Source: SIG440 sp045579055 (GTDB lineage Bacteria > Bacillota > Clostridia > Monoglobales > Monoglobaceae). Taken from it: a DNA stretch of 5,713 nt. Below the pieces are notes generated by a model, which saw only the letters and a list, made by a program, of their open reading frames with translations, was not told where the DNA came from and did no database searches. Every line of letters starts with the position of its first letter. Positions within the stretch are counted from its first letter, which is position 1. A program made the translations under genes and the position numbers. The stretch covers positions 1-5,713 of the forward strand of contig JAZNLK010000112.1 in assembly GCA_045579055.1 (NCBI GenBank). Reading direction: 5' to 3'. Of the stretch, positions 1 to 5,702 are shown piece after piece.

Positions 1-13
1 GCTTTGACAGTTG

Positions 14-448
14 TTATTTTTCGTTTTTGCTCTTTTTTTCCTGCTTCATTTCTTCTGCAACGAAGCTTTCTTCTTCCTCACCGGGAATAGGAGTGGGAGC
101 TGCATTTTCTTCTCCACGCTTTGTGAAGCGGCTTACCGCACTGCGGTCAACAAGAATGAAGGATTTGCTGGTTCCGATTCCTGATTCAAGAAGGAAAAGG
201 TCATCTTTGATTCTTGCAATTTTACCGTGGATACCGCCGATTGTTGCAACTTCATCGCCAACTTTGAGAGCTGCGATCATTCTCTGAAGTTCTTTTTCTT
301 TTTTCTTCTGAGGTCTTATGAGAATGAAGTAGAAAACCGCAAACATAAGAACCAACATAACGATTGAAGAAATCATCTGTGCACCGCCTGCACCTGCAGC
401 TGCACCGCCGCCTGCACTTGCACCTTCTGCAAAAGCTGTAATAAACAT
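14..448 (-). CDS. yajC: YajC family preprotein translocase subunit
   Basis: The product is a 144-residue single-pass membrane protein of the YajC family, the small partner of SecD/SecF in the Sec export machinery at the cytoplasmic membrane. A Gly/Ala-rich N-terminal stretch (about residues 8-23) leads into one hydrophobic segment (about 26-44). This ends in the family signature FYFILIRPQKKKEKE (39-53), followed by the conserved LKVGDEVATIGGIHGKI block (61-77), a short beta-rich domain. From about residue 110 the tail is low-complexity and highly charged, which makes the protein longer than the roughly 85-110 residues usual for the family. The start is fixed by AGGAGGT at 454-460, five bases before ATG. 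It lies downstream of tgt, as in many bacteria, but the 134-bp gap and a promoter-like sequence suggest separate or additional transcription. The family call is secure; a role for the charged tail is unknown. Confidence 0.95.
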   Translation of the reverse strand: MFITAFAEGASAGGGAAAGAGGAQMISSIVMLVLMFAVFYFILIRPQKKKEKELQRMIAALKVGDEVATIGGIHGKIARIKDDLFLLESGIGTSKSFILVDRSAVSRFTKRGEENAAPTPIPGEEEESFVAEEMKQEKKSKNEK

Positions 449-453
449 ATTTT

Positions 454-460
454 ACCTCCT
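454..460 (-). promoter_or_regulatory. Ribosome binding site of yajC
   Basis: AGGAGGT on the minus strand lies five bases upstream of the ATG at 448. It is a near-perfect Shine-Dalgarno sequence and decides the yajC start. Confidence 0.9.
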
Positions 461-471
461 GAAATAATAGC

Positions 472-488
472 CAGAGGATTGTCCTCTG
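472..488 (-). promoter_or_regulatory. Perfect hairpin in the yajC leader
   Basis: The minus strand reads CAGAGGA-CAA-TCCTCTG, a 7-bp perfect stem with a 3-base loop. It sits between the likely yajC transcription start (near 498) and the ribosome binding site at 454-460. No run of T follows it on either strand, so it does not look like a terminator. It could be an RNA element stabilising the 5' end or affecting ribosome access, or a DNA operator just downstream of the start site. The structure is seen directly; a function is inference. Confidence 0.5.
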
Positions 489-504
489 AAAAATAACATA
501 TACC

Positions 505-533
505 ATTATAACTCATAACTTTCAAAAAAGCAA
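505..533 (-). promoter_or_regulatory. Putative sigma-A promoter of yajC
   Basis: On the minus strand a perfect -10 TATAAT (505-510) is preceded by exactly 17 bp and then TTGCTT (528-533), which shares TTG with the -35 consensus. Transcription would start near 498, giving a leader of about 50 bases. The good -10 and ideal spacing make it plausible; the partial -35 in AT-rich DNA keeps confidence moderate. It would let yajC be expressed independently of queA-tgt. Confidence 0.55.
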
Positions 534-582
534 GAGGAAAATGGAATTTATTTGTAATTTTATTATTAACAATTTGAGACCG

Positions 583-1713
583 TTATATTCTTTGTGAAAG
601 TTTGCCGATGTTTGCCTTTCTGAAATCCTCAAAACAATCGTTATCCAGAGCTTTTCGGATATCTGCTGCAAGTTTGTTATAGAAAGATAGATTATGAATA
701 ACAGCAAGTCTAAGAGCCAGAATTTCGTTTGCCTTGAACAGATGACGAAGATATGCCTTTGAAAAGTTACGACAAGTATGGCAGTTGCAATTGGGGTCAA
801 GAGGTGTGTCGTCGGTTTCGTATTTGGCATTGTTTATGTTTACCATACCTATTGATGTGAACAATGTGCCGTGTCTTGCGTTACGGCTGGGCATAACACA
901 GTCAAAAAAGTCAACTCCGCGATACACCGCTTCGATTATGTTTTCCGGAGTGCCCACACCCATAAGATATCTTGGTTTGTTTTCCGGTGCAAAGGGTTCG
1001 ACCGCTTCGATTATCTGATACATAACCTCCGCAGGTTCGCCAACAGCAAGCCCGCCGATGGCATAGCCGTCAAGACCTAGGTCGGCAATTTGTTTCATAT
1101 TTTCGATACGCAGGTCGGTGTATGTGCTTCCCTGGTTGATTGCAAAAAGCATCTGATTCCTGTTTATGGTTTCATCAAGTTGGTTGAGCCGCGCCATTTC
1201 GTTCTTGCAGCGTTTCAGCCAACGGACTGTCATTTCGGAGGATGCCTTTGCATAATCCTTTTCACAGGGGTTTTCAACACATTCGTCAAAAGCCATTGCG
1301 ATTGTGGATGCGAGATTGGATTGAATCTGCATACTTTCTTCCGGCCCCATAAAGATGTGATGACCGTCAATGTGTGACTGGAAGTATACGCCTTCTTCCT
1401 TGATTTTTCTCAGCTTTGAAAGAGAAAAAACCTGAAAACCGCCGCTGTCTGTGAGGATGGGTCTGTCCCAGTTCATAAACTTGTGAAGTCCGCCCATTTG
1501 CTTTACCACGTTGTCGCCGGGACGGAGGTGCAGGTGGTATGTGTTTGAAAGCTCAATCTGACATCCGATTTCTTTAAGGTCAAATGTGTCAAGACCGCCT
1601 TTGATTGCCGCAGCAGTTCCAACATTCATAAATACCGGAGTTTGTACGGTTCCGTGAACTGTCTGAAATTCACCTCTGCGTGCTTTTCCTTCTTTTTTTA
1701 GTATTTTAAACAT
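583..1713 (-). CDS. tgt: tRNA-guanine(34) transglycosylase, queuosine synthesis
   Basis: This cytoplasmic TIM-barrel enzyme exchanges guanine 34 of tRNA-Asp, -Asn, -His and -Tyr for preQ1, the first tRNA-level step of queuosine formation. At 376 residues it matches the family length. ILTDSGGFQVFSL (86-98) carries the general acid/base Asp89. FDEC (142-145) and GGLAVGE (220-226) form the base pocket; Cys145 and Val224 match the residues bacterial enzymes use to accept preQ1. FDCVMPSRNARHG (270-282) carries the nucleophile Asp271. The zinc site is Cys309, Cys311, Cys314 and His340, with the same internal spacing as in the E. coli enzyme. The reading frame continues upstream to 1827, but that extension overlaps the queA coding end. 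The ATG at 1713 has AAGAAAGG at 1722-1729 in front and gives the standard N-terminus MFKILKKEG. It is 22 bp downstream of queA and surely cotranscribed. No key residue is missing. Confidence 0.97.
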   Translation of the reverse strand: MFKILKKEGKARRGEFQTVHGTVQTPVFMNVGTAAAIKGGLDTFDLKEIGCQIELSNTYHLHLRPGDNVVKQMGGLHKFMNWDRPILTDSGGFQVFSLSKLRKIKEEGVYFQSHIDGHHIFMGPEESMQIQSNLASTIAMAFDECVENPCEKDYAKASSEMTVRWLKRCKNEMARLNQLDETINRNQMLFAINQGSTYTDLRIENMKQIADLGLDGYAIGGLAVGEPAEVMYQIIEAVEPFAPENKPRYLMGVGTPENIIEAVYRGVDFFDCVMPSRNARHGTLFTSIGMVNINNAKYETDDTPLDPNCNCHTCRNFSKAYLRHLFKANEILALRLAVIHNLSFYNKLAADIRKALDNDCFEDFRKANIGKLSQRI

Positions 1714-1721
1714 ATTAAAAG

Positions 1722-1729
1722 CCTTTCTT
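1722..1729 (-). promoter_or_regulatory. Ribosome binding site of tgt
   Basis: AAGAAAGG on the minus strand lies eight bases before the ATG at 1713, inside the 22-bp gap after queA. It supports this start over in-frame ATGs further upstream within queA. Confidence 0.75.
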
Positions 1730-1735
1730 GTTTGT

Positions 1736-2761
1736 TTATTCAATGAGCATCGCATCACCGAAACTGAAAAATCTGTAATTCTCGGCAATTGCAGTTTCGT
1801 AAGCCGCCATAATGTGTTCTCTGTCATAAAGTGCAGATATAAGCATCAGCAAAGTCGATTCCGGGAGGTGGAAGTTGGTGATTAATGCATCAACAGCCTT
1901 GAATTTGTATCCGGGGTAAATGAAAATTTGCGTGTCACCTGTTCGGGCAGGAATTGTTCCATCATCAAGGGCAACCGATTCCAGTGTTCTGACCGAAGTC
2001 GTTCCAACGGCAATAATTCGCCCACCTGACTTTCGGGTTTCGTTTATTATGTCTGCTGTTTCCTGAGTTACCTCGTAATATTCGGAATGCATATGATGGT
2101 CTTCGATGTTTTCGGTTGACACAGGTCGGAAGGTTCCAAGACCCACGTGGAGTGTCACAAAGGCTATCTTTATGCCTTTGCTTCTGATTGTGTCAAGAAG
2201 TTCGTTTGTGAAATGCAGGCCAGCCGTGGGGGCAGCTGCTGAACCTTCAATTTTTGAATAAACGGTCTGGTAACGGTTTTTGTCCTCAAGCTTTTCCTTT
2301 ATATAGGGGGGAAGAGGCATTTCGCCCAGTTTGTCTATAAGTTCTTCCCAAACACCGTCAAATTCGAATCTGACAATGCGGTTACCGTCATCACGGACTT
2401 CGATAACTTCTGCCGTCAGAAGCCCGTTGCCAAATTCAAAACGGCTACCGACTTTTGCTTTTTTGCCGGGGCGAAGAATAACTTCCCAAGTATTTATGTC
2501 TATACGTTTTAACAGCAAAAATTCAATTTTTCCGCCGCTTCCCTGCTTTGCTCCGTAAAGACGGGCTGGGATTACCCTTGTGTTGTTCATAACAAGACAG
2601 TCGCCCGGATTGAGATACCGGATAATATCATAAAAATGTTTATGCTGTATTGAGTGGTCTTTGCGGCCAAGAACCATCAGTTTGGATGCGGTTCTGTCCT
2701 CAAGGGGATGCTGTGCGATCATTTCCTGTGGAAGGTCATAGTAAAAATCTTTTATGTTCAA
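1736..2761 (-). CDS. queA: S-adenosylmethionine:tRNA ribosyltransferase-isomerase, TTG start
   Basis: QueA uses S-adenosylmethionine as a ribosyl donor to turn preQ1-34 in tRNA into epoxyqueuosine, the step after Tgt. Counted from the TTG at 2761 the protein has 341 residues, essentially the Bacillus length, and LNIKDFYYDLP lines up with the usual QueA N-terminus (D-F-x-L-P). Conserved blocks are AQHPLEDRTASKLMVL (16-31), LVMNNTRVIPARL (56-68), GEMPLPPYI (146-154), YQTVYSKIEGSAAAPTAGLH (164-183), HVGLGTFRPV (205-214), AVGTTSVRTLES (251-262) and TNFHLPESTLLML (295-307). In-frame ATGs upstream (to 2842) would overlap the preceding gene and add an unrelated N-terminus. The TTG has its own ribosome binding site, AAGAAAGGA. 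The gene is 19 bp after the SpoIID-domain gene and 22 bp before tgt. The family call is very secure; the TTG start is well supported but inferred. Confidence 0.96.
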   Translation of the reverse strand: MNIKDFYYDLPQEMIAQHPLEDRTASKLMVLGRKDHSIQHKHFYDIIRYLNPGDCLVMNNTRVIPARLYGAKQGSGGKIEFLLLKRIDINTWEVILRPGKKAKVGSRFEFGNGLLTAEVIEVRDDGNRIVRFEFDGVWEELIDKLGEMPLPPYIKEKLEDKNRYQTVYSKIEGSAAAPTAGLHFTNELLDTIRSKGIKIAFVTLHVGLGTFRPVSTENIEDHHMHSEYYEVTQETADIINETRKSGGRIIAVGTTSVRTLESVALDDGTIPARTGDTQIFIYPGYKFKAVDALITNFHLPESTLLMLISALYDREHIMAAYETAIAENYRFFSFGDAMLIE

Positions 2762-2771
2762 TTTGATTGTG

Positions 2772-2780
2772 TCCTTTCTT
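2772..2780 (-). promoter_or_regulatory. Ribosome binding site deciding the TTG start of queA
   Basis: AAGAAAGGA on the minus strand fills much of the 19-bp gap after the SpoIID-domain gene and ends ten bases before TTG at 2761. No ATG lies at a workable distance, so it selects the TTG start. Confidence 0.75.
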
Positions 2781-4382
2781 TTAATATGCCTGTTCAAGGT
2801 GTGTTCCGGTGTAATAATGTGTAAGAATTTCTTCGTAGTCAAAGCCGGCTTCTGCCATACCTTTTGCTCCGTATTGGCTCATTCCGACACCGTGTCCCCA
2901 ACCCTCTCCGGAAAATACGAAGGTATCAGGCTCGCCCGGTGTGGTTTCGGAGTTGAAAGTTTTTTTGCCTGAGTTACCAAGCACAACCGGATTTTCGTTA
3001 ACGGCCTCGGTTTTGTTTTTCCCTGTGAGAACGGTTACGTCAGAAGCGGATTTTGAAACGGTGTTTGTGCCGTTATAAATCTGAACTGTTGGGTATGTTG
3101 TGAGACCTCCGGCTGAAACGGAGTATTTCTGACTGTATGTTGCTTCGCTGAATATTGTTCGGCAGCTTTCACGTTCAAAGGTCTTCTGTCCGTTTGTTCC
3201 GATAACAGAAAGTTTCAGAACCCGTCCTGCCGGAGTATACTCAAGAATACGGATATCGGTTACCGTGCCAATGTTATAGCCTCTGTTATTCATAATTTCG
3301 GTGGCACGTGCCTTTGTGAGCTTTTTTGTCCACTTTCCGTTGTAGATATTTTCTGTATCTTCGTATGGGTTTTCAACACTGACCAGATAAGGAAAGGGCG
3401 TTCCCCACACGTTTTCAACACTTTCAGTGGAAGAGCCCATTGATGAGGAATAAACTGCCTGAACAAGCTCGTCCTCATAGAACAGAAGTTCACCACGGGT
3501 TTCGTTAACGGCAGTATGCACATTTTCGGTAGTGTCGGCTTCGGTTGAATATGCCTGACAGCATACGGTGCGGCAAACATCAAAACCAAGGTTTTTATGA
3601 TAGCCTATTCTGCCCAAGGCGAAATTGCGTGCACAAACAGCCTGAGCTTTCAGAGCTTCGGTATGCCAGGAAGAAGACATTTCTCGACACACCACACTGT
3701 AAAGATAGGATTCAACCGGTACAATATTAACAACAGTAAAGCCTGAGCCGGAATACTTACATTCAAATCCTCCGCGGTAAGTGCCTTTTGCTGTTCCTGA
3801 AATGGTCAGGAATGAATCAGAGTTTTCGGTATCATTGCTGAACACGGAAAGGATTCTTTCTGAGCTGTTTGTAAGAAATAGGGTTTTTTGTGTTTGATCG
3901 TCTTTGAGACAGATTGCACCTGACGGAACTGAAACGACAGAACCGCTTTTACCAAGGTTTTGTGCCGATGTAAGAGCATCGGTGCTGTTTGAGAAGCTTC
4001 CGCTGAAGATGCAGTATGATGAGCTATGGAAAGCAGGGAAAACATCAAGCCCCTGCTCCGAAAGGTCATACAGATGCTCTTTCATTTCTTTAACATTATT
4101 ATGTGTTGAATAGAGGACGTGGTGAGTTTCGGAAGAAACTGGCACAACTGTAACAGAAGTACTCACGGTTTCGCCAAAACTTAAAAAGTTCCTGTCTTCG
4201 GTGCAACCGAAAGAAAATCCTGTTTTGCTCTGGAAGTTCATTGTCTGAACCGTTCCGGACCCATAATATATGCCGACACGCAAAGTATCCTGATATTCAT
4301 TTGCTGAAACCGAAAGACCGGACAGACATAAGAATAAAAGAAATATAACGGTGAAAATATGAAATTTAACAAATTTTTGCAT
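2781..4382 (-). CDS. Exported SpoIID/LytB-domain protein, putative peptidoglycan lytic transglycosylase
   Basis: SpoIID-family enzymes cleave glycan strands of denuded peptidoglycan, in engulfment during sporulation or in wall remodelling. This protein (533 residues) opens with a signal peptide or anchor (basic end, hydrophobic about 7-26, possible cleavage after SVSA at 27). Residues about 30-200 form a poorly conserved N-terminal region; part (about 86-152, with YCIFSGSF) resembles a SPOR fold. The SpoIID core starts near 202. It contains VPVESYLYSVVCREM with the presumed catalytic Glu234, EALKAQAVCAR (242-252), a Cys-rich DVCRTVCCQAY (268-278) like the metal-binding region of clostridial SpoIID, and ending GEGWGHGVGMSQYGAKGM (492-509). 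Bacillus SpoIID is nearer 340 residues, so this is enlarged. ATG 4382 is preferred over ATG 4391 because AAGGA (4392-4396) abuts the latter but sits nine bases before the former. It is first in the operon with queA-tgt. Whether it is true sporulation SpoIID or a paralogue is unresolved. Confidence 0.9.
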   Translation of the reverse strand: MQKFVKFHIFTVIFLLFLCLSGLSVSANEYQDTLRVGIYYGSGTVQTMNFQSKTGFSFGCTEDRNFLSFGETVSTSVTVVPVSSETHHVLYSTHNNVKEMKEHLYDLSEQGLDVFPAFHSSSYCIFSGSFSNSTDALTSAQNLGKSGSVVSVPSGAICLKDDQTQKTLFLTNSSERILSVFSNDTENSDSFLTISGTAKGTYRGGFECKYSGSGFTVVNIVPVESYLYSVVCREMSSSWHTEALKAQAVCARNFALGRIGYHKNLGFDVCRTVCCQAYSTEADTTENVHTAVNETRGELLFYEDELVQAVYSSSMGSSTESVENVWGTPFPYLVSVENPYEDTENIYNGKWTKKLTKARATEIMNNRGYNIGTVTDIRILEYTPAGRVLKLSVIGTNGQKTFERESCRTIFSEATYSQKYSVSAGGLTTYPTVQIYNGTNTVSKSASDVTVLTGKNKTEAVNENPVVLGNSGKKTFNSETTPGEPDTFVFSGEGWGHGVGMSQYGAKGMAEAGFDYEEILTHYYTGTHLEQAY

Positions 4383-4391
4383 AATAAGCAT

Positions 4392-4396
4392 TCCTT
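4392..4396 (-). promoter_or_regulatory. Ribosome binding site of the SpoIID-domain gene
   Basis: AAGGA on the minus strand is nine bases before the ATG at 4382 and directly touches the alternative ATG at 4391. Spacing therefore favours 4382. Confidence 0.65.
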
Positions 4397-4426
4397 GTTT
4401 CGAAAATATTTATCCTATTTTAAAAA

Positions 4427-4454
4427 ATTCGACAAATATCGCATAAAATCCTTC
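4427..4454 (-). promoter_or_regulatory. Candidate sigma-H-type promoter of the SpoIID-domain gene
   Basis: The minus strand has GAAGGATTT (4446-4454), then 12 bp, then GTCGAAT (4427-4433). This fits the Bacillus sigma-H consensus, RnAGGAwWW with 11-12 bp to RnnGAAT, at every defined position. Transcription would start near 4420, about 24 bases before the ribosome binding site. Sigma-H is an early-sporulation/stationary-phase factor, which fits a SpoIID-family product, although Bacillus spoIID itself is controlled by sigma-E. The alternative is that GGAAGGA is merely a Shine-Dalgarno-like chance string in AT-rich DNA. The match is seen; its use is inferred. Confidence 0.45.
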
Positions 4455-4487
4455 CGTTTTATGTTAAATTTGTGTTACAAAAAATAA

Positions 4488-4516
4488 TTGACATTCTGTG
4501 CACATTATCATATAAT
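4488..4516 (+). promoter_or_regulatory. asd: Consensus sigma-A promoter of asd
   Basis: TTGACA (4488-4493) and TATAAT (4511-4516) are separated by exactly 17 bp, a perfect housekeeping promoter. Transcription should begin near 4523, leaving a leader of only about 35 bases. That is too short for a lysine riboswitch or T-box, so any regulation would have to act at the DNA level or later. Confidence 0.9.
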
Positions 4517-4541
4517 ATTAAATTAGATAGATATATATATT

Positions 4542-4548
4542 AAGGAGG
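4542..4548 (+). promoter_or_regulatory. Ribosome binding site of asd
   Basis: AAGGAGG lies ten bases before the ATG at 4559. A nearer ATG at 4551 is only two bases away and opens a three-codon frame, so it does not compete as the gene start. Confidence 0.9.
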
Positions 4549-4558
4549 AAATGTTCAA

Positions 4559-5638
4559 ATGAAGAATTATAACGTAGGAATTATAGGCGCCACCGGTATG
4601 GTTGGTCAGAGATTTATAACTTTGCTTGCCGATCATCCGTGGTTCAATATAAAGGTGCTTGCAGCTTCATCAAGAAGTGCCGGCAAAAAGTATACCGAGG
4701 CTGTGGGAAGCCGTTGGGCAATGACGGTTGAAATTCCTGAAAAGGTAAAGGATATGGTTATTCTTGATGCAACAGCAGATATCGAAAAGATTGCCGCTCA
4801 GGTTGACTTTGTTTTCTGCGCAGTTGATATGAAGAAGGATGAAATTCGTGCTCTTGAGGAAGCATATGCAAAGGCTGAATGTCCTGTTGTTTCAAACAAC
4901 TCTGCACACAGACACACAAAGGATGTTCCTATGATTGTTCCCGAAATCAACCCTGAGCATGCGGAAATCATTGCGGCTCAGAGAAAGAGACTGGGCACAA
5001 AGAGGGGCTTTGTGTCGGTTAAGTCAAACTGCTCACTTCAGAGCTATGTTCCCGCACTTCATCCTTTGATGAAGTACGGAATCAAAGACGTTCTTGCTTG
5101 TACTTATCAGGCAATTTCAGGTGCAGGCAAGACTTTTGAAACATGGCCTGAAATGGTTGACAACCTCATTCCTTACATAGGCGGTGAGGAAGAAAAGAGT
5201 GAAATCGAACCTCTCAAAATCTGGGGCAAGATTGAAGGCGATGAAATCGTTGACGCAACAACCCCTGCAATCACAACACAGTGCTTGCGTGTTCCTGTGT
5301 CCGACGGACACACAGCGGCAGTTTTTGTAAGATTCGAAAACAAACCCACAATCGAACAGATTAAGGAAGACTGGAAGAACTTCAAAGGAGTACCTCAGGA
5401 ACTTGACCTTCCTTCAGCTCCAAAGCAGTTCCTTAACTATTTTGAAGAAGATAACCGTCCCCAGGCAAAGCTTGACCGTAACCTTGAAGGGGGTATGGCA
5501 GTTTCTATCGGTCGTCTCCGTGAAGACAGCCAGTATGACTACAAGTTCGTATGCCTTTCACACAATACTCTCCGCGGTGCCGCCGGCGGCGCAGTTCTCC
5601 TTGCTGAGCTTCTTGCTGCAAAGGGTTACATGGACTGA
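4559..5638 (+). CDS. asd: Aspartate-semialdehyde dehydrogenase, archaeal/fungal-like class
   Basis: Asd reduces aspartyl-4-phosphate to aspartate semialdehyde with NADPH, the branch-point step to diaminopimelate/lysine, threonine and methionine. The 359-residue protein has an N-terminal Rossmann fold with GIIGATGMVGQRF (7-19). SNNSAHRHTKDVPMIVPEIN (112-131) is a stretch characteristic of the long class. KSNCSLQSYVPALHPL (155-170) carries the catalytic Cys158. TYQAISGAGK (182-191) and CLRVPVSDGH (242-251) follow, the latter with substrate-binding Arg244 and base His251. SHNTLRGAAGGAV (334-346) is near the C-terminus. These features place it in the class first described in archaea and fungi rather than the E. 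coli class. The start is set by AAGGAGG. It is transcribed alone from a perfect sigma-A promoter, divergent from the SpoIID-domain gene, and is followed by a terminator. A dapA-like gene often follows asd but lies outside this window. The gene is intact. Confidence 0.97.
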   Translation: MKNYNVGIIGATGMVGQRFITLLADHPWFNIKVLAASSRSAGKKYTEAVGSRWAMTVEIPEKVKDMVILDATADIEKIAAQVDFVFCAVDMKKDEIRALEEAYAKAECPVVSNNSAHRHTKDVPMIVPEINPEHAEIIAAQRKRLGTKRGFVSVKSNCSLQSYVPALHPLMKYGIKDVLACTYQAISGAGKTFETWPEMVDNLIPYIGGEEEKSEIEPLKIWGKIEGDEIVDATTPAITTQCLRVPVSDGHTAAVFVRFENKPTIEQIKEDWKNFKGVPQELDLPSAPKQFLNYFEEDNRPQAKLDRNLEGGMAVSIGRLREDSQYDYKFVCLSHNTLRGAAGGAVLLAELLAAKGYMD

Positions 5639-5657
5639 TAAAACAAAATAGAGTTCA

Positions 5658-5700
5658 AAGCCGTATCGAAGTTTAAATCTCGGTACGGCTTCATTTTTTT
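5658..5700 (+). terminator. Intrinsic terminator after asd
   Basis: A 12-bp stem pairs 5658-5669 (AAGCCGTATCGA) with 5680-5691 (TCGGTACGGCTT), with one G-T wobble and a 10-base loop. After two bases comes a run of seven T (5694-5700). It begins 20 bases after the asd stop codon and is a classic rho-independent terminator for plus-strand transcription. A gene may follow immediately, so partial read-through or attenuation is also possible. Confidence 0.92.
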
Positions 5701-5702
5701 AC

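Noticed and set aside
472..488. The yajC leader hairpin as a terminator
   Set aside because: Neither strand has a T-run after the stem; on the minus strand it is followed by GCTATTATTTC and on the plus strand by AAAAATAAC.
551..578. AT-rich imperfect inverted repeat just after tgt (TTGTTAAT versus ATTACAA on the minus strand)
   Set aside because: The stem is short, bulged and without G-C pairs, and no T-run follows, so it does not support a terminator for the queA-tgt transcript.
1090..1377. Open frame of 95 codons on the plus strand inside tgt
   Set aside because: It is fully antisense to a conserved gene, has no recognisable domain and no ribosome binding site; it is a shadow frame. The same holds for the plus-strand frames at 27-287, 785-1018, 871-1080, 2331-2558, 2754-2972, 3545-3730 and 3904-4113.
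1714..1827. Upstream extension of tgt to an ATG at 1827
   Set aside because: It runs through the queA coding end; the family N-terminus begins at the ATG at 1713, which has its own Shine-Dalgarno sequence.
2762..2842. Upstream extension of queA to an ATG at 2842
   Set aside because: It overlaps the end of the SpoIID-domain gene, adds an N-terminus unlike QueA, and has no ribosome binding site as good as the one before TTG 2761.
4525..4540. Alternating AT tract near the asd transcription start as a repeat element
   Set aside because: It is only about five AT units in an AT-rich leader, with no second copy in the window.
4551..4562. Three-codon frame ATG TTC AAA TGA overlapping the asd start
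   Set aside because: The ATG is only two bases from AAGGAGG, too close for initiation, whereas the asd ATG is at a normal distance. It is most likely chance.
5117..5385. Minus-strand open frames of 64 and 70 codons inside asd, and frame 5403-5651 on the plus strand
   Set aside because: All lie in alternative frames of the conserved asd gene and show no protein-family features.
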